Below are positions 34,861 through 44,228 of a DNA stretch of 64,000 bases, piece after piece. The translations under genes and the position numbers were made by a program. How positions within the stretch are numbered: position 1 is the first letter of the stretch; each line of letters starts with the position of its first letter. Below the pieces are notes generated by a model, which had not been told where the DNA came from, made no database searches, and saw only the letters and a list, made by a program, of their open reading frames with translations. The stretch is from Calothrix parasitica NIES-267 (GTDB taxonomy: Bacteria > Cyanobacteriota > Cyanobacteriia > Cyanobacteriales > Nostocaceae), in assembly GCF_002368095.1 (NCBI RefSeq), contig NZ_AP018227.1, positions 6,464,123 to 6,528,122 on the forward strand, in the 5' to 3' direction.

Positions 34861-35706
34861 CTATAATCTAAGTTCATTTAGAGAATTTTGGACTGCTTCT
34901 CTAATACTCCGCAGTGGGTCTTCATTAAGTGTTGAAATTGCTTCTATAACTTGATTTACTACATCTTGAGAACAAGATTCTTTTAGATAGCTTTTTATTA
35001 AACCTAATGTTCTTACAGTCTTTAGACGAACATCAGGCATATCACTTTTTAAAACTTCAATCAGTGCATCTACAGCATTTAATTTAAGTAGAGAAAAAGC
35101 AGCTTTGTTTTGAGTAGATTCGTCGCTATCTTGTAAAGCTTTAATCAGAGGTTCTACAGCTTTTGAATCTCTTAAATTACCTAAAGATTCTGCTGCATTC
35201 CAACGAGTTACACGAAATTGACTGTCTAAAACATCAATTAAAGGTTCTACTGCTCTCGTGTGATTAATCCTTCCTAAAATACAAGCAGCCAAAGCTTGAA
35301 TCTGAAAAATATCATCTACTGATTTTTTATCTGACTCAGAAACTTGAAGCAAATCAATCAAAGGTTCTACAGTTCTTGAATCTTTGTACCACATTAATCT
35401 ATAAGTGATACTAACTAATTTACGATAAGATAATTCTTTCTCTACCTGCTGTAGTTCTTTTAAAGTAGTATCTAACAACTCAGGATTATACTTACTTAAA
35501 ACTTGAGCAACTTTTACTTCATCTTCTCCTAAGAATAACCTTTGCTGCACTACTTCTTCTGTAATGTAGTAAGCTCCTGTTTCGTAACATTCAGCAATTA
35601 CCTGTATCATTTTCGTCAAGCTAGAACAGAAAATATCATGAGAACCATCTTCTATGAAGTAATAAATTACTGGTGATTCCTCTTGCTGTTCGTCACTGCC
35701 AATCAC
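34861..35706 (-). CDS. HEAT-repeat C-terminal fragment of the split SMI1/KNR4-HEAT gene (281 aa)
   Basis: Starts at a GTG (35706) that was internal to the original gene. Residues ~1-45 are the second half of the SMI1/KNR4 fold (VIYYFIEDGSHDIFCSSLTKMIQVIAECYETGAYY). From ~100 on it has HEAT repeats (DSRTVEPLIDLLQ, TRAVEPLIDVLDSQFRVTRWNAAESLGNL, DSKAVEPLIKALQ, NAVDALIEVLK). It may be translated by reinitiation near the upstream stop (35718-35720). Without the N-terminal half, the SMI1 domain would not fold. Confidence 0.6.
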   Translation of the reverse strand: MIGSDEQQEESPVIYYFIEDGSHDIFCSSLTKMIQVIAECYETGAYYITEEVVQQRLFLGEDEVKVAQVLSKYNPELLDTTLKELQQVEKELSYRKLVSITYRLMWYKDSRTVEPLIDLLQVSESDKKSVDDIFQIQALAACILGRINHTRAVEPLIDVLDSQFRVTRWNAAESLGNLRDSKAVEPLIKALQDSDESTQNKAAFSLLKLNAVDALIEVLKSDMPDVRLKTVRTLGLIKSYLKESCSQDVVNQVIEAISTLNEDPLRSIREAVQNSLNELRL

Positions 35707-35717
35707 AAAAAAATTCT

Positions 35718-36113
35718 CTATTGTCTTGGAAAGTTGCTCATGGGGGAAACCCCCAAGACCGCACTTTCCGCTCCTTCAAAGAAAATTGGAAAATAATACT
35801 GATTCCAATATTCTTCTGGTTCATCATATTCATCATCGGTTGAATAAGTATCGGCATTCAGCTCGTATTCTTCTACTGCTCTTTCTAAAGGTAGAAAAAT
35901 AAATCCTGACCCAGGAAGAAAATAATCAAAAGTAGAGCCATTCCGCCATTGATAAAGCTGGTAAACTTCTTTGGGTAATCGAAAAGGTATATCTTTTAGT
36001 TTTTCTTCAATTTCCTCTTCGGTTAATCCGGGTTGTAATTGAGATGCATATTCTGGTCTGTTTCTTTCTTGCCAAGCCAGAAATTTATCCAACGAATCTC
36101 TTAATTTACTCAT
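35718..36113 (-). CDS. SMI1/KNR4 N-terminal fragment (131 aa), frameshifted by a repeat
   Basis: N-terminal half of a SMI1/KNR4 (SUKH-type) domain: LRDSLDKFLAWQERNRPEYASQLQPGLTEEEIEEKLKDIPFRLPKEVYQLYQWRNG is the typical opening, and FIFLPLERAVEEYE with YWNQYYFPIFFEGA is the middle. The last ~15 residues come from the inserted 44-bp element, not from the family. The intact ancestor would have continued into the frame at 34861-35706. SUKH proteins are often immunity or regulatory proteins; no toxin gene is visible next to it. Confidence 0.7.
   Translation of the reverse strand: MSKLRDSLDKFLAWQERNRPEYASQLQPGLTEEEIEEKLKDIPFRLPKEVYQLYQWRNGSTFDYFLPGSGFIFLPLERAVEEYELNADTYSTDDEYDEPEEYWNQYYFPIFFEGAESAVLGVSPMSNFPRQ
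35724..35767. repeat. 44-bp foldback repeat, copy 3 (inserted in a gene)
   Basis: Same unit as at 2057 and 23166. Here it interrupts a SMI1/KNR4-HEAT gene, and its removal restores the frame (44 is not divisible by 3). No target duplication longer than a base or two is visible. Confidence 0.9.
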
Positions 36114-36279
36114 ATATTAGCTATTTAAATTATTAAATCGAGTTTCCCAATCTATAAATATAGCAATCATAATTTAGTAAGTCTTTATTGGGTTACTCTA
36201 TGAGAAACCTCCGCTTACACTATCGTTCAAGCAAACCTACAATTGACAATATACTTTGCTTTGTTGCCAACAAAAAACT

Positions 36280-36522
36280 ATGACTGGTCAAGAGCTATTA
36301 CAACTATATGCTGCTGGAAGAAAAGATTTTATTAGAATTCAACTCGAACCAGGTACTAATTTAAGTGGTGCAAATCTAAATAATGCTAACCTTTGTGATG
36401 CTAATTTAGCAGAGGTTGATTTTACTGGAGCTAATTTACAAGGGGCTAATTTACAGAATACTGATTTATCCTTTTCTAAATTGATAAAAGTAAATTTTAG
36501 AAGAGTTCGTAGGTTGGGTTAG
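36280..36522 (+). CDS. Short pentapeptide-repeat protein (80 aa), C-terminus altered by a repeat
   Basis: After an N-terminal helix (MTGQELLQLYAAGRKDFIRIQLE) the protein has ~8 A(D/N)LXX pentapeptides (NLSGANLNNANLCDANLAEVDFTGANLQGANLQNTDLSFSKL), which would form a right-handed quadrilateral beta-helix; the role is unknown. The last residues (VRRLG) and the TAG stop come from the left end of a family-B inverted-repeat element (from 36509), so the gene may be truncated. The frame also opens at a TTG (36256), but the ATG at 36280 fits the family start. Confidence 0.75.
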   Translation: MTGQELLQLYAAGRKDFIRIQLEPGTNLSGANLNNANLCDANLAEVDFTGANLQGANLQNTDLSFSKLIKVNFRRVRRLG

Positions 36523-36692
36523 ACACGGAAATAAATTTTATTAGCAATAGAAACTTTAATTATCGTGTCGTAACCCAACATTAGGATTGTGGATGAATAT
36601 TGCAAAATACCGATAAGTTAATGTTGGGTTACGGTTCAAATGTAAGTTATTTGTTGGAATTGATATTTGTTTGTGAACCTAACCCAACCTAC
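36509..36692. repeat. Double family-B inverted-repeat element
   Basis: Terminal repeats GTAGGTTGGGTTAG and CTAACCCAACCTAC are perfect over 14 bp. Inside, GTTAGACACG pairs with CGTGTCGTAAC (first hairpin, to ~36580), and TGTTGGGTTACGGTTC pairs with GAACCTAACCCA (second hairpin, from ~36618). It looks like two ~70-bp units side by side. The left end supplies the stop codon of the pentapeptide gene. Confidence 0.75.
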
Positions 36693-36910
36693 GAGCTACA
36701 TCATGGATTAATTAGGGAACACAGAACAAGTAGTAAAAATATTATTCGTGATTAATCTCGATTAAATTTTAAAGCTCTCAATCTTTTTTATAGTCAGATT
36801 TTCAAGATTGCGAGCAATATAGGAAAAATAATTGAAACAACTATAATATAGCTAAATAAAATTTTCAAATTTGAAAATACTCCATTATTAATATCTCTCT
36901 CCATCTCTTC

Positions 36911-36945
36911 CCTCTGCGTCCTCCGCGCTCTAGAAGGGTTTTTTA
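36911..36945 (+). repeat. CCTCTGCG...AAGGGTTTTTT dispersed repeat, copy 2
   Basis: CCTCTGCGTCCTCCGCG followed by CTCTAGAAGGGTTTTTT. Near copy of 24267-24302. A minus-strand open frame (36794-37069) crosses it and is therefore doubted as a gene. Confidence 0.6.
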
Positions 36946-37088
36946 AATCAATAATTTTTACAAAAACAGAACTAATATACTCATCCCTATCTAAAAAAAG
37001 AAAAACGGCAGAGAACCTAAATTCTCTACCGCTTTCTAATTCTGAAAATTTTAGATAACTACTATCCAAAATTCAGTTTTACTAACTA

Positions 37089-39587
37089 TTAACTTTCAAC
37101 AGCTTCTTGCAAAGCATCATCTTGTCCGCTTTCGCTGTCTTCTTCTTCAGTCTTTTGAGAATGAACGAGGATATTACCACCTTCATCCACATCAACTACG
37201 GCTGTATCACCTTCACCAATACGTCCGGAAAGAATTTCTTCTGCAAGACTATCTTCCAATAAACGCATGATTGCTCTACGTAAAGGTCTTGCACCGTAAC
37301 TCGGGTTATAACCTTCTTGTAGCAATCGCTCTTTGAAACGGTCGCTCACTTCCAACCTGATACCTTTCTCAGTGAGTCGTCCGAATACTTCCTTGAGCAT
37401 GATGTCGGCAATTAACATTACCTCTTCACGGTTCAACTGACGGAAGACGATAATTTCATCCAGACGGTTGAGGAATTCAGGACGGAAGTACTGTTTGAGT
37501 TCTTCGTTAACCAAAGATTTAATCCGGTTGTATTGAGATTCACCAGCATCTTCAGCAAACTCGAAACCAATTCCACCGCCACCTTTTTCAATTACCTTGG
37601 AACCGATATTAGAAGTTAATATCAACAAAGTATTTTTGAAATCTACGGTACGTCCCTTAGCATCAGTTAATCTACCGTCTTCAAGGATTTGAAGCAGCAT
37701 ATTAAATACATCGGGGTGCGCTTTCTCAATTTCGTCGAATAGCACTACCGTATAAGGTCTGCGTCTTACAGCTTCAGTTAATTGACCGCCTTCGTTGTAT
37801 CCAACATATCCAGGAGGCGAACCAATCAACTTACTGACGGTGTGACGCTCCATGAATTCGGACATATCCAGACGAATCATTGCTTCTTCCGAACCGAAGA
37901 AGTAAGAAGCCAAAGATTTTGCTAATTCGGTTTTACCTACACCAGTAGGCCCGGAGAATACAAAACTAGCAATCGGTCGGTTGGGATTCTTCAAACCAAC
38001 GCGAGCGCGACGAATCGCTCTGGAAACTGCTTTCACAGCGTCTTCTTGACCAATCAAACGCTGGTGTAAAGTGTCTTCCATGTGGAGCAATTTCTCGGAT
38101 TCGGATTCGGTAAGTTTGTTTACCGGAACTCCAGTCCAAGAAGCCACAATGTGGGCAATATCTTCTTCGGTAACTACGGGTTCTTCACCGTTACCACCAG
38201 AAGTACCAGCCTTACTTTGAGCGATGGCGCGGATTTCAGCTTTGATTTCCATTTCGCGATCGCGAAGTTCGCCAGCTTTATCAAAGTCCTGGGAACGTAC
38301 TGCATCATCCTTTTCTTTAAGGATTTTACGCAGTTCTTTATCTAACTCTTTAGCTGCGGGTGGCAACTGGGAGTTAATTAAACGAACCCGAGAACCAGCT
38401 TCATCAATTAAGTCAATTGCTTTATCTGGTAAATAGCGGTCGCTAATATAGCGGTCAGATAATTTAGCTGCTGCTAACACCGCTTCATCAGAAATTTTTA
38501 ATTTATGATGTTGTTCGTAACGGTCGCGTAAACCGCGTAAAATTTCAATAGTTTCATCTACTGAAGGTTCACCTACCATAACTGGTTGGAAACGACGCTC
38601 AAGCGCTGCATCTCGTTCGATGTGCTTGCGGTATTCATCAAGTGTTGTAGCACCGATACACTGCAATTCACCACGAGCCAAAGCAGGTTTTAGTATATTT
38701 GCTGCATCAATAGCACCTTCAGCCGCACCAGCACCGATTAAGGTGTGTACTTCATCAATTACTAAAATTACATTTCCCGCCTGACGGATTTCATCCATAA
38801 TCTTTTTCAGGCGTTCTTCAAATTCACCCCGATATTTAGTTCCTGCAACCAGTAAACCAATATCAAGAGTTACTACACGTTTTTCTTCTAAGATGTCAGG
38901 AACATCTTTATTACCAATCCGCTGTGCTAGTCCTTCAGCAATAGCTGTTTTACCAACACCCGGTTCCCCAATTAATACGGGGTTATTTTTAGTTCTACGA
39001 CCTAAAATTTGGATTACTCGCTCAATTTCCTTAGCACGTCCAACCACGGGGTCGAGCTTGCCATCTAGAGCCATTTGGGTCAAATTAGAACCAAATTCGT
39101 CTAGAGTTGGAGTTTTGTTACGTCCGGATTGACCGGTAGAAGTAACCTCAGCGGTTTCACCAAGCATCCGAATAACTTGGGTTCTGACCTTGGATAGGTC
39201 TACACCAAGATTTTCAAGAACTCTAGCTGCCACACCTTCTCCTTCGCGGATTAAGCCCAACAGTAGATGCTCGGTACCGATATAGTTATGACCTAACTGG
39301 CGAGCTTCTTCTAAAGACAGTTCCAGAACTCGTTTTGCTCGCGGAGTAAAAGGTATCTCCACGGCTACAAAACCCGAGCCTCGACCTATAATCTTTTCGA
39401 CCTCGATTCTGGCATCTTTAAGGTTAACGCCCATTGATTTGAGCACCTTAGCCGCCACGCCAGTTCCCTCGCCAATCAGACCTAATAGAATCTGTTCGGT
39501 GCCAACAAAATTATGCCCAAGACGGCGAGCCTCTTCTTGAGCAAGCATGATTACCTTGATGGCTTTTTCTGTGAAGCGTTCAAACAT
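37089..39587 (-). CDS. clpC: ATP-dependent Clp protease ATP-binding subunit ClpC (832 aa)
   Basis: AAA+ unfoldase that feeds substrates to ClpP-type peptidases. Two Clp-N repeats (~1-145: [32 protein letters not shown] and its duplicate), first AAA module with Walker A GEPGVGKT (~207-214), a UVR/M-domain (~415-455, [28 protein letters not shown]) that distinguishes ClpC from ClpA, and second AAA module with Walker A GPTGVGKT (~545-552), DMSEFMERH and the sensor [15 protein letters not shown]. The length fits cyanobacterial ClpC. The C-terminus is an acidic tail. In cyanobacteria ClpC is essential and partners ClpP3/ClpR. Transcribed alone; nothing in its promoter region is recognisable. Confidence 0.97.
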   Translation of the reverse strand: MFERFTEKAIKVIMLAQEEARRLGHNFVGTEQILLGLIGEGTGVAAKVLKSMGVNLKDARIEVEKIIGRGSGFVAVEIPFTPRAKRVLELSLEEARQLGHNYIGTEHLLLGLIREGEGVAARVLENLGVDLSKVRTQVIRMLGETAEVTSTGQSGRNKTPTLDEFGSNLTQMALDGKLDPVVGRAKEIERVIQILGRRTKNNPVLIGEPGVGKTAIAEGLAQRIGNKDVPDILEEKRVVTLDIGLLVAGTKYRGEFEERLKKIMDEIRQAGNVILVIDEVHTLIGAGAAEGAIDAANILKPALARGELQCIGATTLDEYRKHIERDAALERRFQPVMVGEPSVDETIEILRGLRDRYEQHHKLKISDEAVLAAAKLSDRYISDRYLPDKAIDLIDEAGSRVRLINSQLPPAAKELDKELRKILKEKDDAVRSQDFDKAGELRDREMEIKAEIRAIAQSKAGTSGGNGEEPVVTEEDIAHIVASWTGVPVNKLTESESEKLLHMEDTLHQRLIGQEDAVKAVSRAIRRARVGLKNPNRPIASFVFSGPTGVGKTELAKSLASYFFGSEEAMIRLDMSEFMERHTVSKLIGSPPGYVGYNEGGQLTEAVRRRPYTVVLFDEIEKAHPDVFNMLLQILEDGRLTDAKGRTVDFKNTLLILTSNIGSKVIEKGGGGIGFEFAEDAGESQYNRIKSLVNEELKQYFRPEFLNRLDEIIVFRQLNREEVMLIADIMLKEVFGRLTEKGIRLEVSDRFKERLLQEGYNPSYGARPLRRAIMRLLEDSLAEEILSGRIGEGDTAVVDVDEGGNILVHSQKTEEEDSESGQDDALQEAVES

Positions 39588-40010
39588 AAGGCATTATTCC
39601 CATCGCCTGCGTCGTGCCGGTACGCTGATTTTAGCACAGGCAAATCTAGTGGGTGTCGCCTGGTAATCATTAGACATCCAATTTGATGGAACCCACTTGC
39701 TTGGTAAGAGTTACATATTAAAAGTTACTTTTTCGTAGTCCGCGTACTGAGGAGAGAAATTAAGTGCGCTATTTATCTTGACTACAGTCCATCCACACTG
39801 AGAACCAGCAATTTACACAGCTAATTTCCAACCATCACTAATATCAAATTTAATAAAAACCGTCAAGAAGATTATGAACTTTATAAAAATCCTTTATAGT
39901 TAAATCAAATATCATTTAATTATTAGTAGTAATAATTTTTAAACAAATTTTAGGAATTGGGGAATTGGTAATTGGTAATTGGTAACTGGTAACTGTTCAC
40001 TGTTCACTGT
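39588..40010. other. Intergenic region between clpC and rimI
   Basis: The first ~250 bp are the clpC upstream region. The rest is AT-rich and ends in heptamers (AATTGGT, ACTGTTC; 39955-40035) that extend into the rimI stop and last codons. No gene is seen. Confidence 0.6.
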
Positions 40011-40571
40011 TCACTGATAACTGTTCACTGTCAATTCCCAGCGTGATTTCTGCAAACCTTGAAATACACTGCTTTCCCACTGGGTTAAAATTTCTTGAAA
40101 TTCTGGTTTGTCTATTCCTCCTAACCAGAGAATTAAAGCGTCTTCTCCGTTGTCTTGGTAATAACGTCTTCTTTTTCCTGCTGTTTTAAAGCCAAATTTT
40201 TCGTAGAGGGAAATTGCTGCTTGGTTGGAAGCTCTGACTTCTAAGGTTGCTCTTTCTAAATAACGTTTTCTAGCTGTCTTGATAAGGGAATAAAGTAAAG
40301 CTGCTCCCATTCCTTGACGATGATATTCGGAATCGATTGCCAAAATTGTAATATGAGCTTCTTCTAATATTGACCAGAAACAACCCATTCCTAGAAGTTT
40401 TTCGCCGTTTTTCTGGGAAAATAAACCTTGTATCTCGCTATTCGGACTGTCAAGCTCTCTTTGATAACCTTCTTTCGACCACAAGCCGTTAAAACAAGCT
40501 TTATCTAGCTCCAGTATTGCAGCCAGGTGTTGGTGGGATAAAGTTTGAATTTTAAGTTTCGATAAGTCCAC
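40011..40571 (-). CDS. rimI: Ribosomal protein S18-alanine N-acetyltransferase, GNAT family
   Basis: GNAT acetyltransferase predicted to acetylate the N-terminal Ala of ribosomal protein S18. Order: LSHQHLAAILELDKACFNGLWSKEGYQREL, then ITILAIDSEYHRQGMGAALLYSLIKTARKRY with the acetyl-CoA loop R-x-x-G-x-G/A (RQGMGA), then LEVRASNQAAISLYEKFGFKTAGKRRRYYQDNGEDALILWL, the classic RimI ending. The open frame runs upstream into the lysA 5' region; the GTG at 40571 (VDLSKLKIQTLS) is preferred because it starts at the family N-terminus. The last residues (TVNSYQ) are coded by a tandem heptamer repeat. Divergent from lysA. Confidence 0.85.
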   Translation of the reverse strand: MDLSKLKIQTLSHQHLAAILELDKACFNGLWSKEGYQRELDSPNSEIQGLFSQKNGEKLLGMGCFWSILEEAHITILAIDSEYHRQGMGAALLYSLIKTARKRYLERATLEVRASNQAAISLYEKFGFKTAGKRRRYYQDNGEDALILWLGGIDKPEFQEILTQWESSVFQGLQKSRWELTVNSYQ

Positions 40572-40661
40572 TTTTATTGGATATAGTACATCGTACTTTG
40601 TACACTGAGATACGGGCGATAAATGTCGCCTAGAACTCAAACATTTACAATTTATATCGTT

Positions 40662-42071
40662 ATGGTCTCGACTTACCCGGCTGGGGTTCAATCAAATGGT
40701 AGTAGTTATATACTATCTTCGAGCAATCAAGAAAAGGTTTCACCAAATCAATCGCTTCTACCTTTAACTGCACGAGTTAACAAAAATGACAATTTGGAAA
40801 TTGGGGGTTGTGATGTCATTACCCTAGTCAAGCAGTTTGGCTCTCCACTATATATATTGGACGAAGAAAGTTTACGAACTGCTTGCCGTCAGTATCGCGA
40901 TAGTTTTAAGCAGTACTACAAAGGTGAATCTCAAGTATTGTACGCTTCTAAAGCTTGGAATTGCTTGGCTGTATGTGCCATTGTGGCTGGTGAAGGTTTA
41001 GGAATTGATGTCGCTTCTGGTGGTGAATTATTTACAGCATTGGAAAGTGGTGCCGATGCCGATAAGATTTATCTACATAGCAATAATAAGTCTCGGGATG
41101 AATTGATTTTTGCTGTGGAATCAGGCTGCACTATTGTGGTGGATAACTGGTATGAGTTAAATACTTTGGTAGAGTTAGCCCAAAGCGGCTATTCCCAACA
41201 TGCGCCATATAGGATTATGTTACGTTTAACTCCTGGTATTGATTGTCATACCCACGATTACATTCGCACCGGACAGTTAGATAGTAAATTCGGTTTTGAC
41301 CCCAATGCTCTTGATGATGTATTTGAAAAAGTTAGTCAACAATCTTCTTTAAACTGTGTTGGAGTCCACGCTCACATTGGCTCGCAAATCTTTGAGCGTC
41401 AACCACATCAAGATTTGGCTGCTTTGATGGTAGAGTGGCTGAAAAAAGCTGCTAAGTATGGAATACAAATTACAGAATTAAATGTTGGTGGTGGTTTAGG
41501 AATTAGATATATAGAATCCGATGACCCCCCAACTATAGAAGAGTGGGTCAAACCAATTTGTGAAGTAGTTGAAAAAGCCTGCAAATCAGAAAACCTTCCC
41601 TTACCAAAATTATTGTGCGAACCGGGACGCTCTTTGATTGGTACAACCTGCGTCACAGCATATAATATTGGAGCATCCAAAGAAATTCCCGGAATACGTA
41701 AATACATAGCCGTAGATGGAGGAATGTCGGACAACCCGCGTCCAATTACTTATCAGTCAATTTATCGAGCGGTGGTAGCGAACAAAATGTCCGTACCATC
41801 TACCGAGACAGTCACAATTGCTGGTAAACATTGCGAATCGGGAGATATTCTAATTAATGATGCTCAGCTTCCACCAACTGAGTCGGGAGATATCCTCGTA
41901 GTCATGGGAACTGGTGCATATAATTACAGTATGTCATCCAACTACAACCGTTTACCTAAACCGGCAGCAGTTTTAGTTGGAAATGGTGAAGCTAGTTTAA
42001 TATTGCAACGCGAGTCATATCAAGATTTGATTCGTCAAGATTGCTTACCAGAACGGCTGAAAAAAAGCTAA
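40662..42071 (+). CDS. lysA: Diaminopimelate decarboxylase (469 aa)
   Basis: PLP-dependent fold-III decarboxylase converting meso-diaminopimelate to L-lysine, the last step of lysine synthesis. The PLP Lys lies in VLYASKAWN, the phosphate-binding GGGLGI in LNVGGGLGIRY, and the C-terminal barrel has CEPGRSLIG, the catalytic Cys in AGKHCESGD and the closing MGTGAYNYSMSSNYN. The ATG at 40623 is in frame, but the ATG at 40662 (MVSTYPAGVQ) matches the usual cyanobacterial N-terminus. Divergent from rimI with ~90 bp between starts. cdaA and uppS follow in the same direction after 490 bp. Confidence 0.95.
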   Translation: MVSTYPAGVQSNGSSYILSSSNQEKVSPNQSLLPLTARVNKNDNLEIGGCDVITLVKQFGSPLYILDEESLRTACRQYRDSFKQYYKGESQVLYASKAWNCLAVCAIVAGEGLGIDVASGGELFTALESGADADKIYLHSNNKSRDELIFAVESGCTIVVDNWYELNTLVELAQSGYSQHAPYRIMLRLTPGIDCHTHDYIRTGQLDSKFGFDPNALDDVFEKVSQQSSLNCVGVHAHIGSQIFERQPHQDLAALMVEWLKKAAKYGIQITELNVGGGLGIRYIESDDPPTIEEWVKPICEVVEKACKSENLPLPKLLCEPGRSLIGTTCVTAYNIGASKEIPGIRKYIAVDGGMSDNPRPITYQSIYRAVVANKMSVPSTETVTIAGKHCESGDILINDAQLPPTESGDILVVMGTGAYNYSMSSNYNRLPKPAAVLVGNGEASLILQRESYQDLIRQDCLPERLKKS

Positions 42072-42561
42072 AAATAGCGATTCGATTCGTCAAATATTAT
42101 GATGTCGGTAAAGGGTAAGGTAGCATGAAGTCTGGAAACAAATTGACTTCTTTTATCAAGTGAAGGTTGATAAATACTAAAAAACCTCGCGATATTAATC
42201 CTCCTGAATCAAGCCAAACATCGGATTTATCCCACTTGAAAAGAAGATGGTACAATTAACCAACAAAGCAAGCAGTGCAATAAATGTACAAGAATAGTTT
42301 ATAGCTATAAACATTCTTCGTCATATTAATTAGTTTGTATAATCGCAAAAATTAATTGTATTCAAAGATTTGAGCAAGGGATGACATCCCTAAGTTTATG
42401 CTCTTTGATTGAGAAAACTTAGAATCTACGCGATTCACATCGCGGGACATGTCAAGCTGATTACTTCATGCTACTATGCCCTTAAGTTGCCCGAGCGGGC
42501 ATCTATGTTATTTATAATTTGAGTAAAATATCCTTCAAACAAAGCGCGTAATCCAGATGTC
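42072..42561. other. Intergenic region between lysA and cdaA
   Basis: No gene. It contains a short GC hairpin GCCCGAGCGGGC (42489-42500) ~60 bp before cdaA and otherwise unremarkable AT-rich DNA. Confidence 0.5.
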
Positions 42562-43482
42562 ATGGGGAATTTTTTAAAACAATGGCTGACAAACCTAGCA
42601 TGGTCGCAGCCCTTGTTAAAGACTCTGGATATCATGTTAGTGCTGGCGCTAACATATATGATGCTAGTAATTATCAGCGAACGTCGCACGCTATGGATGG
42701 TGCGAGGATTCATAATGTTGATGCTAGCTTCGGCAGTAAGTGACTTTTTTGGGCTACGACTGTTAAACTTTGTATTGCAAAGCCTAGTATACGGTTGTGC
42801 TGTAGCGATGGCCATAACTCTTCAATCAGAGTTCCGTCGCTTTCTCGAACAGTTAGGACGTGGTGAATTTCGGCAATTGTTCCAAACTTCAAGTTTAGCG
42901 GTGCCGAAATCGTATAGTGTAATTGATGAAATTGTTGATGCGGTTAGAGAACTATCAAAAAACCGGATTGGAGCTTTGGTGATTATAGAAACCACTGGAC
43001 CAATTGACGAACGCGATTTTTCCGTACCGGGAGTAAAGCTGAATGCTGAAGTTTCTAAGGAACTGCTGCAAACTATTTTTCAGCCAAAAACTCTTTTACA
43101 TGATGGTGCAACGTTAATACGTGGTTCTCGGATTGTATCCAGTGGTATAATTTTACCGCTTTCGGGACGTACAGCTTCTCGACAATTAGGAACGCGACAT
43201 CGGGCCGCGATGGGGATTACCGAGCGCGTTGAAAATTGTATTTGTGTGGTTGTATCGGAAGAAACAGGTTCTATTTCTTTAGCAGAAAGGGGAACTTTGA
43301 ATAGGCCATTAACAATCACGAAGTTGAGAGATTCCTTAGAGACTTTATTTTCTCCATCTGTAGACAGGGAAGCTGTAGCACCCGGTTTATTTAGTTTGGG
43401 TCGTCAAATTCGTGGGAAATCTACTGCATTAATTTCACGTTTACTCGGTTTACCATCGACCGCTTCTCGGGACAAAAAATGA
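42562..43482 (+). CDS. cdaA: Diadenylate cyclase CdaA (306 aa)
   Basis: Makes the second messenger c-di-AMP from two ATP. Three N-terminal membrane helices (~20-90) are followed by the DisA_N/DAC catalytic domain (~110-275) with both signature motifs: DGA (181-183, in LLHDGATLI) and RHR (212-214, in [10 protein letters not shown]). The build is that of the membrane CdaA/DacA class rather than DisA. The C-terminal ~40 residues are a variable tail. Its TGA overlaps the uppS ATG (ATGA at 43479-43482), so the two are translationally coupled, as often seen in cyanobacteria. Confidence 0.94.
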   Translation: MGNFLKQWLTNLAWSQPLLKTLDIMLVLALTYMMLVIISERRTLWMVRGFIMLMLASAVSDFFGLRLLNFVLQSLVYGCAVAMAITLQSEFRRFLEQLGRGEFRQLFQTSSLAVPKSYSVIDEIVDAVRELSKNRIGALVIIETTGPIDERDFSVPGVKLNAEVSKELLQTIFQPKTLLHDGATLIRGSRIVSSGIILPLSGRTASRQLGTRHRAAMGITERVENCICVVVSEETGSISLAERGTLNRPLTITKLRDSLETLFSPSVDREAVAPGLFSLGRQIRGKSTALISRLLGLPSTASRDKK

Positions 43483-44228
43483 CAGCACAATCACCAAATC
43501 TAGAATATTTACCAAGCGATTTAAACAAGGAACTATTACCCCAACATGTAGCGGTAATCATGGATGGTAATGGTCGGTGGGCTAAACGTAGAGGTTTACC
43601 GCGAATTATGGGTCATAAGCGGGGAGTTGATATCCTCAAAGATTTACTTCGTTGCTGTAAAGATTGGGGAATCAAAGCTTTAACCGCTTATGCTTTTTCT
43701 ACCGAAAACTGGGGTAGACCCCAAGAAGAAGTTGAATTTTTGATGACTTTGTTTCAAAGGGTATTGCGTCAAGAACTGCGAGAAATGCTTCAGGAGAATG
43801 TTCGGATTGGTTTTGTCGGGAATTTACAAGCTTTACCGAATGCTTTACAGGCAGAAATTAGCCGCTCCATGGAAGAAACCAAAGATAATCGCGGAATTGA
43901 TTTCAACGTCGCGACCAACTATGGGGGAAGAGAAGAAATTCTTCAAGCTTGTCGAGAAATTTCTAAAAAGGTGGAGCAAGGATTAATTAAATCCCACGAA
44001 ATTGACGAAGCGATATTCGAGCATCATCTTTACACTAATAGAAACAGCGACCCCGATTTAATTATTCGTACCAGCGGAGAAATGCGGTTGAGTAATTTTT
44101 TATTATGGCAAGTAGCTTATTCAGAAATATATTTTACCGATACATTGTGGCCCGACTTCGACCGTAGCGAATTTAAAAAAGCACTATCAGCCTATCAGGA
44201 AAGAGATAGGAGATTTGGGAAAGTTTAA
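43479..44228 (+). CDS. uppS: Isoprenyl (undecaprenyl-diphosphate) transferase (249 aa)
   Basis: cis-Prenyltransferase that elongates farnesyl-PP with isopentenyl-PP to the C55 lipid carrier used for peptidoglycan and polysaccharide assembly. Motifs in order: [27 protein letters not shown] (catalytic Asp at 29), [30 protein letters not shown], and the C-terminal [35 protein letters not shown]. Length is standard. The start overlaps cdaA by 4 bp. Confidence 0.95.
   Translation: MTAQSPNLEYLPSDLNKELLPQHVAVIMDGNGRWAKRRGLPRIMGHKRGVDILKDLLRCCKDWGIKALTAYAFSTENWGRPQEEVEFLMTLFQRVLRQELREMLQENVRIGFVGNLQALPNALQAEISRSMEETKDNRGIDFNVATNYGGREEILQACREISKKVEQGLIKSHEIDEAIFEHHLYTNRNSDPDLIIRTSGEMRLSNFLLWQVAYSEIYFTDTLWPDFDRSEFKKALSAYQERDRRFGKV

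Larger units (their letters stand above)
34861..36113 (-). pseudogene. SMI1/KNR4-HEAT gene split by a 44-bp repeat
   Basis: The two minus-strand frames 35718-36113 and 34861-35706 are halves of one gene. The upstream frame carries the N-terminal half of a SMI1/KNR4 domain and then runs through repeat-encoded residues (ESAVLGVSPMSNFPRQ) to a stop. The downstream frame resumes with the C-terminal half of the same domain (IGSDEQQEESPVIYYFIEDGSHDIF) and continues into HEAT repeats. Removing exactly the 44 bp at 35724-35767 joins them in frame as ...FEGAAIENFFVIGSDEQ... and gives 403 codons. SMI1/KNR4 proteins often act as immunity proteins to toxins; whether the halves still work is unknown. Confidence 0.85.

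Noticed and set aside
36794-37069. 91-codon minus-strand open frame with a C-terminal hydrophobic segment
   Set aside because: Its middle is the CCTCTGCG...GGGTTTTTT dispersed repeat, there is no Shine-Dalgarno, and the codon use is poor.
42474-42815. Minus-strand frame over the cdaA start
   Set aside because: Shadow of cdaA, without start signal or recognisable domain.
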